Shown piece after piece: positions 1 through 11,919 of a DNA stretch of 64,000 nt. Below the pieces are notes generated by a model. The model searched no databases and was not told the DNA's origin. It worked only from the letters and a program-made list of their open reading frames with translations. The translations under genes and the position numbers were made by a program. Origin of the DNA: Bemisia tabaci (taxonomy: Eukaryota > Arthropoda > Insecta > Hemiptera > Aleyrodidae); NCBI RefSeq assembly GCF_918797505.1, contig NC_092798.1:49002985-49066984 (forward strand), in the 5' to 3' direction. Numbering within the stretch: position 1 is the stretch's first letter; every line of letters begins with the position of its first letter.

Positions 1-21
1 ACGGCGAAGCTGAGAACTGGG

Positions 22-353
22 CAAGGTAGATTTTACACAGGTATGGACAGAACTAAACAACTGGCCTCTGATTGGCTCTCCAGCGGCCCCTTAACGTCAG
101 CCATTTTGGATGTTTTGATTATTTTGATTTATTATGTTCGGTTTATCGTTTGTCATAATTTTGTGGGATTTTTTGCACAATTTTGGTTATACGATATTAA
201 TTTTAGCGTTTAAACGCACAAACGTTTGAATGTTAATTTGATTGTAATTTAATTAAAAAACGGGCCCCTTAACCTACGTCACGAGGTCATGTGACACGTA
301 CTGAGGCTCATGGGAAATTTTCAACTTTTCCATACCTGTGTAAATCTACCTTG
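22..353. mobile_element. MITE with CAAGGTAGATTT ends and 9-bp target duplication
   Basis: The ends CAAGGTAGATTTTACACAGG and its inverse enclose 332 bp. The 9-bp AGAACTGGG occurs just outside both ends (13-21 and 354-362). No ORF. The family is undetermined; a 9-bp duplication suggests a Mutator-like origin. Confidence 0.8.
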
Positions 354-362
354 AGAACTGGG

Positions 363-1011
363 AAGGGAACCTCTCCCCAACAACCTTGACAACGAAACAC
401 GAAATCCCATCGGGCACGGCGACGACGCGTCCAAAATAAACCGGAGAAACACACGGGAGGATCTCCCGAGAGGATAGAATATTAGTGAAAGCGGAAACGC
501 GAAAATAATGTTACCCATCTCGCCGCATCGCGAAAAAAAAAACCCAACTGGTGAGCCGCGATCTCCCCAAGTCTACTCCTATTCCAGGGCTCATGAGATC
601 TTGGGTACGTTCGGTTCGGTCGTAACGTCCGCAGATTCGAATGCGGGGGGGGGGGGGGTGAAGGGGGGTCGGGGAGTGACATTGGGACACGGCGAGATGA
701 GGGGCCGCGAGGGCATTGCCTTAGAAGGACTAAAAACAAGCGCGAATGAGTCAAATCTGGTCACCTGTCGGAACACAACGGCCGACCGCCGACACCGGTG
801 CGGTGCGATGGCCCTGCTCCGTGCGCTCGCCTAGCCCGGCGTCAACGGTCACGGCTAGCCGCGCACGAATATGTGCATTCTGGAACATTTGGACGCGCTC
901 GAAATGAAAAATAAGTCGGGCTTCAACTTGATGGAGTTCTTGCGTGCTGCGAGGATTTTTGGGAGATTTTTAGGATTCGATACCAGGTGAAAGTTCGGGC
1001 TGTTCGTGATT
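363..1011. other. GC-rich block, no gene recognised
   Basis: CpG- and GGGG-rich sequence with a 14-G run at 645-658. Open frames on both strands here are low-complexity by-products of base composition. Confidence 0.6.
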
Positions 1012-1900
1012 TGCAGGGTCAATTGTCATAGTCAGAGGCTGTCTAGCATCAGGATTTTCCGATTATCCCGATTCTATCAGGATTTGACGTCAATCAGGAT
1101 TTAATGAAAAATCGGCATAAAATCAGGATTTGAGTAAAGTCGGCCGTTATCTGTTCGTTAATTTTTCCCCGCAAAAAATCAGGATTTGATCAGGATTAGG
1201 AAAAAATTATGGAATCAGGACTTAGCAATAAAAAATCAGGAAAAATCAGGATTTCTCAAAATGAAAAAAAAACTAGACACCCTGGTCAGGGGGAAAGCGG
1301 AAAGTGTCAGGGAATTTTAAAAAGTCAGGGAGAACCTGGAAATGTCAGGGCAAATGACGAAAATGTCAGGGGAAAATTGATAAGCACCTTTATTTTGTTT
1401 TCTAGAATGGGTTTGACATTTCGAACAACAACTTTTGCCCAAAAATTATTTTTAATAATGTCTTTTTGACCATCTGGAATATCTTCAATTGTTAGGGAAT
1501 TTCATTCTCTAGATTTGGTGGCAATTCTGGACTCGGGTTCCCACTGGTCCGGATACCTGGAATTGTCCAGGGGAAAAAGCGTCTTCCGAGTGACAAGTTC
1601 CGGAAAAGTCAAGGACTTTCGTCATGCCCGGAAAAATCGTGAAAAAGTCCGCGAATTTTGCTGCTGAACCTTGAAATTTTTTCCAGCTCAAAAAATTGCA
1701 TTTTCTTCAATTTCATGAAAATTCGCACTCAAAATTTTACATGACATGAGTTTTTACAAGAATTGATGTTCAGAAAAAGACATCGTAAAGTCAGCAGAAG
1801 TTAGGGGATTTCAATTTTCCAAATACCTGAGAAGTCGAGGAATTTTTGAATTCACCCTGGTCTTTGTCTGGGAATTTCCTTATAAGTGCTTAAGGTTCTG
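1012..1900. repeat. CAGGAT / GTCAGGG-rich degenerate repeats
   Basis: Irregular ATCAGGATTT units (1040-1260) pass into GTCAGGGAAA units (1285-1380) and GTCCAGGGGAAA-type units. Related sequence recurs at 13200-13690 and 30470-30690. No gene. Confidence 0.6.
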
Positions 1901-2530
1901 GATTTTTTTTTAATAACAATCGAGAAAAAACGAGATCGCCGATGTTTAATTTTTGAATTTCCGTCCGCCTAGGTTTTTCTGTGGGAATCATTCGTCAAGT
2001 GGAAAACATCAGATCTGATCCTTATTACACGATCTCCACCGCTCAGTTCGTTCGTTTTTCGCGAAAATGTAAACGGCAGAATGGAAATTCACAATACTCA
2101 TTCTCGCACCCCCCTTCCCCCTTCTCCGGGGGGCCCTTCTCACCTATCCATCCATCCATCATGTCATCTGCGGTTAGGTCACGCTACGTAGAAATTCGAG
2201 CAGATCGTATCATCCGCGCTGGACACGTGCATCGCCCTTCCACGCAAAAACCGCTTAACCCCATCAGGATGCTCGAGCACATGCGCGGTTCTTCACGGAT
2301 GAGCAGTTGGCGAGCTTTTTCGCGATGCGCAGGTCGGGACCGGAAGTGGCCATTTTCCCCGGAAGTCGGAGTGTGTGCGCCGTGGCGGGGGCGGGGCGAG
2401 GGGGAACAAAGACATCAAAGATTGACGGAGCGATTGCGTCACCGACCGACTGTCGACTGTCGATGCATCGGACGTCGGATGTCGAACGTTTTCCAGCGAA
2501 TGGGAATGGGATCGTTAACGGGGGGTGGTG
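1901..2530. other. Unassigned GC-rich DNA with an open frame
   Basis: A frame is open over 1981-2613 (+), but the translation has no recognisable domain and its end runs into a transposon. I see no convincing gene. Confidence 0.4.
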
Positions 2531-2534
2531 TGTA

Positions 2535-2940
2535 CAGGGTGATCGAAAAGTCCTGTACCCCCAGCACCAGGCATGATCCCTGTACTGCCGTGCTAAGGAA
2601 GCACACCGTTTGAACTTTCAGGCGTTGCAGGGTGTCTACAAGTTCGGAATTTCCGGAGTCAGGAAATAGTACTGTTTTTTTTTAAGGGTGGTCCGGAAGC
2701 ACTGAAAAAGTGCGGAAATTCCTCAAAAAGGTCCGAAATTTTCTTTTAATTTTTCGTCATTTTTGTCGTATTTTCAAATTTTTGAAATTTTTCTCATTTC
2801 ATCATATGGAGGTACTGAAAAAGTACGGAATTTTTCTGTTGGAGGAGATATTGAATTTCTAGAGGGGGTAAAGGGACCACTCTACAAAGGGACAAGTCCT
2901 GGGGGTTTTAGAGGGGGTGCCGGATTTTTGAATCATCCTG
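2535..2940. mobile_element. TA-flanked element with CAGGGTGATC ends, containing nested repeat fragments
   Basis: The left end CAGGGTGATCGAAAAGTCC and the right end inverse (..AATCATCCTG) are bounded by TA. Inside are a fragment of the GTGCTAAGGAA family (2590-2625) and one CAGGGTGTCTACA end (about 2627). The same outer ends occur in the palindrome core at 48554-49532. Confidence 0.6.
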
Positions 2941-3290
2941 TAGAATGACGGGACCCACGCTGCCGACAAACTGCATCCGGATGATCCAGCACCGACTATA
3001 AAATAGTGGTTATTTTTGAAATATGCGTCTGCATCATCACCGCACCGGCACCATACCATAAGCTCGCCGACATGGGGAATATGGGGTGTAAAAACGCAAG
3101 ACTCTGGCGACGGAAACGTGAGGCAATGTCCTAAAGTGATTAATTAACCTTTCTCCTCCCTCCTCCCTAATGATACTTTGAAGACCAATCGCAGATTTTG
3201 CGAATTGTGATATTTTGTGACGATTTTGCGACATTACATCAATGGACTTGCTGTTCGGATGGATCGTATTATTCTTAGCTAATCTTCAAG

Positions 3291-3614
3291 CAGGGTTTCT
3301 ACAAGTCCGGAATTTTCGGAAACTACGGAACTGAGGAACTGTACGGACTACTGATGTTTTAAGGACGGTCCGGAAGTACTGGAAAAGTGCGGAATTCCGC
3401 AAGGAGGTCCGGAATTTTTTCATTTTTTGTTGTTAATTTTGTCGCAATTTGAGCGGGAAATTCGAATTTTTGAAATTTGCCGAATTTCGTCGATTGGAGA
3501 TACTGAAAAAGCACTGAATTCTTCTGTCGAGGAGGCACTGAATTTTCTGGGAATGTACTGAAAAAGAACTGTAGAAGTACTGATTTTTGGCCAGCCTGTT
3601 TAGTGGACACCCTG
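3291..3614. mobile_element. CAGGGTxTCTAC-type MITE with 7-bp target duplication
   Basis: The left end CAGGGTTTCTAC and right end GTGGACACCCTG enclose 324 bp. CTTCAAG repeats directly outside both ends. No ORF of its own. Confidence 0.7.
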
Positions 3615-3990
3615 CTTCAAGAATCAAGCATCGAAATACGATTCTGTGACCAGCGCAACTGACCCATTGGGAAATGTATAAAATGATCCATAAGTCAGGA
3701 GCAAATTGGGGCAATGAATACGGCGAATTTTTATATGTTGCGTCACATGAAGCTTTAGCTTGGCCTTAAGCCGCATCGGAAAGCCTCAAAACAATGTACG
3801 TGTATTATCATCTCGCAACTGTCCGAAAAGTCAGGAAATTTTTCAAAGTTTAACCAAGAAAATCTGGGACTTTCAGGTCACTCAAAGTCTAACTTTCCGC
3901 CGTCACCATGGGTGGTTTATAAGCAACTCGGTCGAACGATTTAAAGACGCACTTTTCATTTGCATCTCGAAAATAAACCGCAGAGCAGAA

Positions 3991-4076
3991 CAATTGGACG
4001 TATTTACGCTAAAAGGAACTATGTTACACGCAAATCGTTTGCACATAGTTCCTTTTAGCATAAATACGTCCAATTG
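3991..4076. repeat. Small hairpin MITE
   Basis: 34-bp arms (CAATTGGACGTATTTACGCT... and inverse) surround an 18-bp loop. The ACATAGTTCC core is shared with 8729-8860. Confidence 0.85.
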
Positions 4077-4685
4077 AACGTCGCAATAGGAGCCAAGAGT
4101 TTTAATACTTTAAGCCCCAAATTCCTCGCATTATGTGTCATCTGCATATGACGGTGCTAGCCACTTGAATGGCCAAACAAAAAACAACATACCTCGATAA
4201 GCTTTATATTTTATCTATACTGTCGTGCTAAGGAAAAAACGCGGTATGAGCATTAGAATGTTTGTCATATTTCCTTACTTAGAATACTCCTTCATAATTT
4301 GAATTTTCCGATGCATCAGAGAATTGCGTGAATGAAATTCTCCGCACAATTTGGAGAAAAATATTCTTAAGTTTTCCAGAGACTTCGTAGTAGACGATTT
4401 GCAAATAAAGTTTCATTTAGACCAAAAAAAAAGGTTTTATTTTTTACAAGAGAACATTTTTGCGGATTCCTTTGAAAATTTTAAGGAATTTACTTCGTAC
4501 TGTGCAGAAAATTCACTGAAATTTGCGCAAAAATCCTCGTAACCCTTTGCATGCGAAAAATTAAATTGCCCAAATAAACTTTACCATAGCTGATGTGTCT
4601 TGGTTCCTTTCTGCTCAACGCGGTCCTAATTTTGCCTCTAAAATTCGGCTACGTCCAAAATTCAACACGGCGATTTTCCCCGTCG

Positions 4686-4926
4686 GGCTGAAGATAAACG
4701 CCGTATGAACATTCGAGAGTCGCCAAATTTCCCTTAATAAAACATGTATTCTTGACGAAGTGTATGCATATTTTTCCTTAAAATTTTCAGATATTTTAGA
4801 TTGAATTGCGAACAAAATGGTCTGAAAATTCTGTAGAAAATATTCATAATAGTTCCAGTAAATTCGGTTTTTATCGAAAGGAAATTTAGCAACGCCTGAA
4901 TTCTCATGCGGCGTTCTTCCTTAGCA
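4686..4926. repeat. Foldback repeat, GCTAAGGAAGAACGCCGTATGA family
   Basis: The left arm AACGCCGTATGAACATTCG and right arm CGGCGTTCTTCCTTAGCA are inverted copies around an AT-rich middle. Other family members: 8157-8398 and fragments at about 4224, 2590 and 62020-62148. Confidence 0.7.
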
Positions 4927-5660
4927 TCGCAGGGTGTCTACCAGTCCCCAATGTCTGCGATTATCCCCGATTTTGGAAGGGTGTCCCCGATATCCCTGAA
5001 AGTCCCTAATTTTCTTGTTCAGGTCCCCAAAAAATGACATAAATCGTCCTAAACACCGGCATTTCCAAATTTCCCCGCTAGCCGCGGCGGCGCGGTATAA
5101 CCAGGAATAAAAAAACTGAAGTGTTGCTTGGTTTTTCGTATGTTTTCATCGGTTCAACATGACTTGTAAAATTAGTCGTATAAAATACGCCTTTTAACGC
5201 TCTAACTAGCTCCCTTCCTCTTACTATTTCGGGAAAAAAAGTCCCGTATTTTCTTGAAAAAACTCCCCTAAAAATCCCCGAAAGTCCCCAATTTTCGGTT
5301 TCTCATAACTGGTAGACACCCTGGCACGGCAAAGTAGAGAAACCGCGTATTGGTATTACACGTATTTTTAAAGTGTTATGCCTCGCAGCGTCGGAGCTGA
5401 GGCCAAGTAGAAAGCTCAATTGAACTTGACATTAAAAGTCTCGCTAACTGGCTGACATAACCGTCTCGGGGAGCACGCGCCTTTTGATGGATGATGGATC
5501 GTCCGCGATGCCATCGAGTCCATCGACCAACATTCTCGTCGTCGCAGCCGCCGGCTCCGTTTCAAGTGCATTCAAAGCCATCCATCTTAAAACCAACCAA
5601 AGCAATTTCCTGATGAGCCCTGAGGTCCGTAAGAATGCCTTTTCTTTTAGGGCTCACCAG
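4901..5660. repeat. Direct duplication, copy A (760 bp)
   Basis: Nearly identical to 7291-8037, from TTCTCATRCGGCGTTC to TTTTAGGGCTCACCAG. It contains a complete CAGGGTGTCTACC-type MITE (about 4930-5322) and then 340 bp of non-repeat-looking DNA (GCCGCCGGCTCCGTTTCAAG). The two copies flank the mariner. Confidence 0.9.
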
Positions 5661-6169
5661 CAGGGCCGGATTTACATTTTTAGCGCCCCAGGCTAAACTT
5701 AGGGTGGCGCCCTTGAAAGTAGGCGCTTGGGCGCTGGGGGGGGGGGTCCCCAGGAGCCCCTCCCCTCCAGATCAGAAGGAGGATGTTAGGTGTCAGGAAA
5801 ATTTTCAAATTCACCTTTAAAAAAACACGATTTTAAACAGTTTTGAGGTACGTTTACGTTTGCAAGTTGGTTTTGGAAAATGAAAAGTAGGTAATAAAAG
5901 ACTCGTTAAATTAAAAAAAAAAAATAATAATTCCTCAAAGATTTTCCGCCCTTCCTTGTAGAAAAATATCCACATTTTGTCCAGTAAGTTCGGTTTTTAT
6001 CGAAACAAAATTTTGCAACGCCTCAATGGAGAATTTGCAAGGGTCTGAAATTTGATGAATTTCCTGTTTAAGTGGAATCCTCTGAGTGAACTGAACACGA
6101 AGATACCCTTGATTCATAAATTGAACAATTATTAGAGGAGATATGACAAAATAACCGATTCTGCTAAAA
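5661..6169. other. Unassigned repeat-derived DNA
   Basis: It starts with GGGCCGGATTTAC, resembling a common insect interspersed repeat, followed by AT-rich sequence with fragments like 4840-4900 (TTCGGTTTTTATCGAAA). No gene. Confidence 0.4.
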
Positions 6170-6171
6170 TA

Positions 6172-7111
6172 CGTGGTCTGTCCGGAAAGTATCAGGACTT
6201 TTTGATTATCTCGGAATGTAATGCATATAATGAGCTGAAACTTGGGTTGGACTTTGCCAATGTCCATTCCAATGCAGCCACACAATCGGGCTTTCACACC
6301 TTTAATCATTCGATTGCAATCAACTGATCAAAGTGTGTGTGTCAAGTGCTATCGTCGCGTTTTTTATTTTTCGTGAAATGACCGAGCGTGAAGATCAGAG
6401 AATTTGTATTAAATTTTGCTTTAATCTAGAAAAAACTGCCAAGGAGAACATGGAAATGATTCGGAAAGCTTTTGGCACTGATTCTATGAGCAAGAGCAAT
6501 ATTTATGAGTGATATGCTCGCTTTAAATCGGGTCGTGAAACAGTCGCTAGTGATCCGCGGTCCGGGAGACCTCCGTCGACGAATTCTCCCGATAATGTGG
6601 AAAAAGTTCGGGAAACTATTGCCCAAGACAGTTGGTTAACCATGCGGGAACTGGAAAAGCAGCTAAATATCCCGAAGACCGTCGTTGCGGAAATTTTAAC
6701 TGAAAAACTCGGGCTCCGTAGAGTGGCAGCGAAATTTGTGCCAACGCTCCGGCTCATTCCTCCTGTCTTGTGCAACAGTTTTTGGGCAAAGCTCGGTATT
6801 CCTCTGGTTCCACATCCTCCATACAGTCCAGATATAGCTCCTTGCGACTTCTGGCTGTTCTCAAAGATAAAATCTCCAATGAAAGGGACTCGATTTGACT
6901 CCATCAATGACCCAAAAGAGAATACGACGAGAGCGCTGAAGGACATCCCAAAGGAGTGCTTTTTGGACTGTTTTGAACAGCTCAAAAATCGCTGGAACAA
7001 GTGCATTGTGTCTTACGGAGAGTACTTCGAAGGAGATTAAAGCCACAATGTCATAGGTAAGCTCGATTTCTCAAAATCTAAAAAGTCCTGATACTTTCCG
7101 GACAGACCACG
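6172..7111 (+). mobile_element. mariner transposon, internally deleted (940 bp)
   Basis: 33-bp inverted ends (CGTGGTCTGTCCGGAAAGTA...) bounded by TA dinucleotides at 6170-6171 and 7112-7113. About 350 bp shorter than a usual 1.3-kb mariner. It carries the broken transposase described separately. Confidence 0.93.
6378..7040 (+). pseudogene. mariner transposase, broken
   Basis: Starts with ATG at 6378 (MTEREDQRICIKF). The helix-turn-helix region is seen (SKSNIYE, FKSGRETV, RSGRPPS), as is the downstream HPPYSPDIAPCDFWLFSKIK motif carrying the last catalytic Asp of the DD34D triad. An in-frame TGA lies at 6510-6512. The centre of the protein, including the first two catalytic Asp, is deleted near 6745. 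It cannot encode an active enzyme. Confidence 0.93.
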
Positions 7112-7290
7112 TACATGTGTTTAAATGGGAAATGCCGCCAGATGACGTCACAAGGCGGCACATTTTCTCACTTTTAAATCAATTTTTCTCCAATTTCCCA
7201 TGTCAGAAAAAAATTATGAAAAATGTTGCGAACTCAGCTCATTAGGCACTTTCAGATGAAGCAATAAAAAAATTGCGTGCAAATTCTCCA

Positions 7291-8037
7291 TTCTCATACG
7301 GCGTTCTTCCTTAGCACGCAGGGTGTCTACCAGTCCCCAACGATCCCCGATTTTGGAAGGGTGTCCCCGATATCCCCGAAAGTCCCCAATTTTCTTGTTC
7401 AGGTCCCCAAAAATTGTCATAAATCGTCCTAAACACCGGCATTTCCAAATTTCCCCCTAGCCGCGGCGGCGCGGTATAACCAGGAATAAAAAAACTGAAG
7501 TGTTGCTTGGTTTTTCGTATGTTTTCATCGGTTCAACATGACTTGTAAAATTAATCGTATAAGATACGCCTTTTAACGCTCTAACTAGCTCCCTTCCTCT
7601 TACTATTTCAAGAAAAAAAGTCCCGTATTTTCTTGAAAAAACTCCCCTAAAAATCCCCGAAAGTCCCCAATTTCGGTTTTTCATAACTGGTAGACACCCT
7701 GGCACGGCAAAGTAGAGAAACCGCGTATTGGTATTACACGTATTTTTAAAGTGTTGTGCCTCGCAGCGTCGGAGCTGAGGCCAAGTAGAAAGCTCAATTG
7801 AACTTGACATTAAAAGTCTCGCTAACTGGCTGACATAACCGTCTCGGGGAGCACGCGCCTTTTGATGGATGATGGATCGTCCGCGATGCCATCGAGTCCA
7901 TCGACCAACATTCTCGTCGTCGCAGCCGCCGGCTCCGTTTCAAGTGCATTCAAAGCCATCCATCTTAAAACCAACCAAAGCAATTTCCTGATGAGCCCTG
8001 AGGTCCGTAAGAATGCCTTTCTTTTAGGGCTCACCAG
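7291..8037. repeat. Direct duplication, copy B (747 bp)
   Basis: Second copy of 4901-5660, same orientation, differing by scattered substitutions and small indels. It ends at the same CTCACCAG. Confidence 0.9.
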
Positions 8038-8156
8038 TTAATTGACATTATCGGGTTTAACATCGACCGATTTATAGCGCGCCACGGAGAGCGGGGATCC
8101 AAGAGCACTCTCACTCTTTGCTCGTGAAGATCCCTCCAAGCGATGACTGTAATTCC

Positions 8157-8398
8157 GTGCTAAGAAAAGCGCCGTACGAACCTTCAGGCGTTGCCTAATT
8201 TCCTTTGATAAAACACAAATTCCTGGTAAACTTATGAATATTTTCTTTCCAATTTTTCAGATACTTTTGCTCGCAATTTCACCTAAAGTTCCTGAAAATT
8301 TTAGGCAAAAATATTCATAAATTTCCTCAAAACTAAACATTTTAGTGGAGGAAATTTGGCAACTCTCGAATGTTCATACGGCGTTCTTCCATAGCACG
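8157..8398. mobile_element. Foldback MITE, CGTGCTAAG ends
   Basis: The arms CGTGCTAAGAAAAGCGCCG and inverse enclose 242 bp. Internal sequence is also palindromic (TTCCTTTGAT / GGAGGAAATT). Same family as 4686-4926. Confidence 0.85.
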
Positions 8399-8402
8399 GC
8401 GG

Positions 8403-8668
8403 TGTAATTCGTCGTTTCTCGGACGAGGAAACGTAACTCCATTCCAAGGTTGCAAAATTGACTCGAACCATTCAATTTTTTACAAAAATCTACCCGCGCG
8501 ATTTTTGTTTTAAATTTGTTTGATTTTTGCACGAGGTCAGAAGAAAAATCAGTGAAATTTTCTATTGGAAATTAGCAAAATTCTCCTGGTTAGATTGCTA
8601 TTTGCGCGGGGAAATTCGGCAACATTGGGATGGAGTTACGTTCTTTCGTGGGAGGAACGATGAATTGT
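8403..8668. mobile_element. Foldback MITE directly abutting the previous one
   Basis: The ends TGTAATTCGTCGTTTCTC... and ...GAACGATGAATTGTA are inverted. The arms extend through ACGTAACTCCAT. No ORF. Confidence 0.8.
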
Positions 8669-8728
8669 AGTCGAGTCAACTGGAAAATGAGAGCAGCTGG
8701 TTCAAGAGCACTCTCATTCTTTATCTCT

Positions 8729-8860
8729 CATACGGACGTATTTCCATCAAACGGAACTATGTGCATTATAACGTAAGCCCTGTTATGCAAATATTCTCAT
8801 GGGTCTCAGGGCTCTTGTCTTAATGCACATAGTTCTGTTTGGCAGTAATACGCCCATATG
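8729..8860. mobile_element. Hairpin MITE
   Basis: The left arm CGGACGTATTTCCATCAAAC and right arm inverse surround AACTATGTGCATTA / TAATGCACATAGTT. Related to 3991-4076. Confidence 0.8.
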
Positions 8861-9009
8861 GAAGAATCCCTTCGAATCGATGGTGCTGTGATTCTCGCAG
8901 AGCTCTATGGAAATTCAAATTTTCGGGCCAACGCGATCGGAACTACGGTTGGATCTACAGAAATTTAATCGTTAAGTCCGAAAACGATCAAACTTTGGGT
9001 AAAACAAAT

Positions 9010-9262
9010 CGACGGTGAAACTACCAAACCACGTATCTCGTTTGCGGTGTTTAAAAATCTACGCTCACATTTTATTGTTTTGAAATAGACCAAATCAATA
9101 TCATTCCTTGAAATTTTCACAGAATTTTCTTCGCACGAAGAGGAAAAATCACAGAAATTTTCAAGACTGGACGTTAAGTAGTTTTTCATTTAAAAAATAA
9201 AGTATGACAGGAAGTCTGCGACGTCGCAAACCGAGATACGTGGTTTGGTAGTTTCACCGTCG
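9010..9262. mobile_element. Foldback MITE, CGACGGTGAAACTACC ends
   Basis: Long inverted ends (CGACGGTGAAACTACCAAAC and inverse) around an AT-rich core with GGAATGATATTG-type motifs. Relatives at 50959-51215 and, degenerate, at about 40480-40700 and 58160-58385. Confidence 0.85.
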
Positions 9263-11239
9263 AAATGTCAAAAAGATACACACATGAAAACTGACCAATG
9301 CAAATAGTTTTTAATCATTTAAAAATGTGTTCGGCGCGTGTTGATCATACTCCATGCCGAGGAGATAAGAAACTCGCAGGCAGCGGCACGCAGGTTTTCG
9401 TCTTTTTAGCCTTTGGGAAATAAATGTCAGCTGCTGAAACCCCTAAGGATGGTTCGTTTTCTAACTGACTGGAATTCACTCCTATCAATCTTATAGTAGG
9501 TCTCAAAAAAAAACGAGTCGGGTCAGGTTGTTTTTCGAACCGAACGATTTAAAGTTAATCATGCTTTGGTCGAGTTGTCCAAAATTCTGGTCTATTCCTT
9601 CCAGATAGAAAGGTTCAAAAATGCGGACATTTCTCGTTCCAGTAACTTATCTTTACCTCTTAGAGGATTAATTATATAGCAGTTACTGCATTTTGTCGTG
9701 GAATCGGTTGGTAGTTGTGGCGCAAAGGGTCTTTAAAGTTCCCAATTTTTTTCGTTTTCTTTTCTTTAAAACAGCAAGCAAAGGGTAGGTTTTTGCGAAG
9801 CATACCGTGGCCGTGGGAGTTGTTATTCCTATACCACTCAAAATGAAGGCGTTTCACGGGCCGCCATCCGTGGCCCAGCTTTGAGCGGAATTTCGCCTTC
9901 ATCTCAGCGATTAGGCAAAAACACCTCCTCGGAGTTCGAACAGTCGCATCCTAAAAATTGACTTCGGGACGTCGTGTTTCGTGTTCTCGACCAGACTTAG
10001 CTTACGTGTGAAACCTCTTGTCGCTCATGATACCGGTGACTCGCGCAACGAAATCTCTACTGCTGATCACTGATTTATTTAATTTACATTTTTAAAGAAA
10101 AATTACGATCCAATGAGCAATTAAGTCTGATATTAAGGCAGCATCCCCAATTTCCTTAGATCCTTGAAGACAAGGCGACAACTGCGGATGGGTAAAATTG
10201 GGTCAATGGATGGGCAATTTTGAAATTGTATCTTATTTGGGAAATTTGGATTAATTTAAGGACGTTCGTGACATGTTTCAAAATACCTCTCTCCTTCTCA
10301 TGTAATGGTGCTCCTGCGTAAAGCGACGTTAGATGATGCAGCCGTAAATTTTCAGAGGAGCAAGAATGTAACAGAACCCAAGGCTTTCAATGTATTTTTC
10401 GAGGGAAATACACTATTTCCATTTCAAGCGTCAAGACTTTAGTTTCAGGTGCATCATGCGCATTGCGCCCAGCAAAGTTGTGGGGAATTTCAGCTGGCGC
10501 CACCATCAAAATCCCGCTTAAATTATTTTACACTCATTTCCATCAAGTGTAATTTTCAGTGAAGCAAGTTAGATTTTATCAGATCTAAGGCAAATGAATT
10601 AAGGAGAGAAGTTGCAATCGAAAATATGGTGGGATTCAATCAGGTGGAAAGCGCGCTATTGCCCTCATTTCGTAACTGAAACTTCCGTCCGAAACATGAC
10701 TCCATCGCTGTTAACCGAACCGCGAAAAACTCGAAGGAAGCACGCTCATAATAAAATTAATAAACGAGTTAAAATCATAAAAACTCCAAAAAGAAGGGAT
10801 AGCCGGCCGGCGGAGCATCGTCTACATCCAAATCCTACGGAGTGAAAGCGCTGAAAAATTTGCCTTTTGATCAAAGGGCCTTAGGCATCATTGTCGATTC
10901 GATCGACCCACAGTGGATCGATTCAATTAGAGAAGTCGGACATGACTTTTTTGACTAAAACTGCAAATGTTGATGTTTATTTTGTCACATTTTCAATTTC
11001 AAGGGGTGTTTATGGTAGTAAATTTCACGCAGAAACCGATAGACTCACTTTTAGAACCTCAAAGTTGTGTATAAACGGAGCTACAAGCGTTTAAATTTTT
11101 TTTCGGAGCCTTTCCATTTTCACTCGCGAGCGATCGCGACCCGCCCGGTCGCGTGGTCGAGAAGTTTTTGGCACCCCTGCAACTTGATCCGATCGAAAAA
11201 TACTAACGTGAAGCGATCGACAAAGTATCGATCGACACT
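9263..11239. other. No recognised feature
   Basis: AT-rich DNA with only short open frames. No conserved protein, repeat pair or RNA gene was seen. Confidence 0.5.
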
Positions 11240-11880
11240 GATTCGATCGATTCACTTGCTTGTCGACCCATTTACGTATTCGTCAACCCCTTCACATATT
11301 CTTCGATCAATTCTCGGGTTTGTCGATGGATTTCCGGCTTTGTCGATAGCTTCACAAGTTTGTCGACTCATTCACGTATTTTTCGACCCATGCATCATGC
11401 AAGTACTTGCCCATCGATTCACGGGCTTGTCGATTCATCCACGGGTTTGTTGTCGAACGCTTCACGGATTTGTCGATGGATTTATGGATTTGTTGTTTGA
11501 TTAACAAGTTTGTCGATCGATTCTCGGAGTTTTCGACGGTTTTGTCGACCCATTCACGTATTTGTTGACCCATTTACATATTTTTCGTCCCATTCACGTA
11601 CCTGTCGATTATCCATCGGTTTATTGTCGACCCCTTCACATATTTGTCGATGGATTCACGGATTTGTTGATACGTTAACGAGTTTGTCGATCGATTCAAG
11701 GAGATTTCGACGGGGTCGTCGACCCATTCACGTATTTTTCGTCCCATCACGTATTCGTCGATTCATTCACGGGTTTGTCGATCGATTCCCAGTTTTCGAT
11801 CAAATCGAAGTCGATCGAGTCGCAGTTTTCGATCAAATTGAAGTCGATCGAGTCGCCGTCGATCGCTTCTCGTCGATCGA
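11240..11880. repeat. TCGA-rich minisatellite
   Basis: Irregular tandem units of about 24 bp built on TTCACGTATTTGTCGACCCA and variants, ending in repeated AAGTCGATCGAGTCGC. Frames open on both strands here are periodic artefacts. Confidence 0.85.
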
Positions 11881-11919
11881 ATTGACACTCTCCTCCACCC
11901 ACTCAAGCGCCGTTCCTGC

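Noticed and set aside
1981..2613. 210-codon open frame on the plus strand
   Set aside because: No recognisable domain, runs into a transposon end, GC-rich composition favours chance open frames.
5935..6309. 124-codon minus-strand frame
   Set aside because: Overlaps the mariner end and repeat DNA; no domain.
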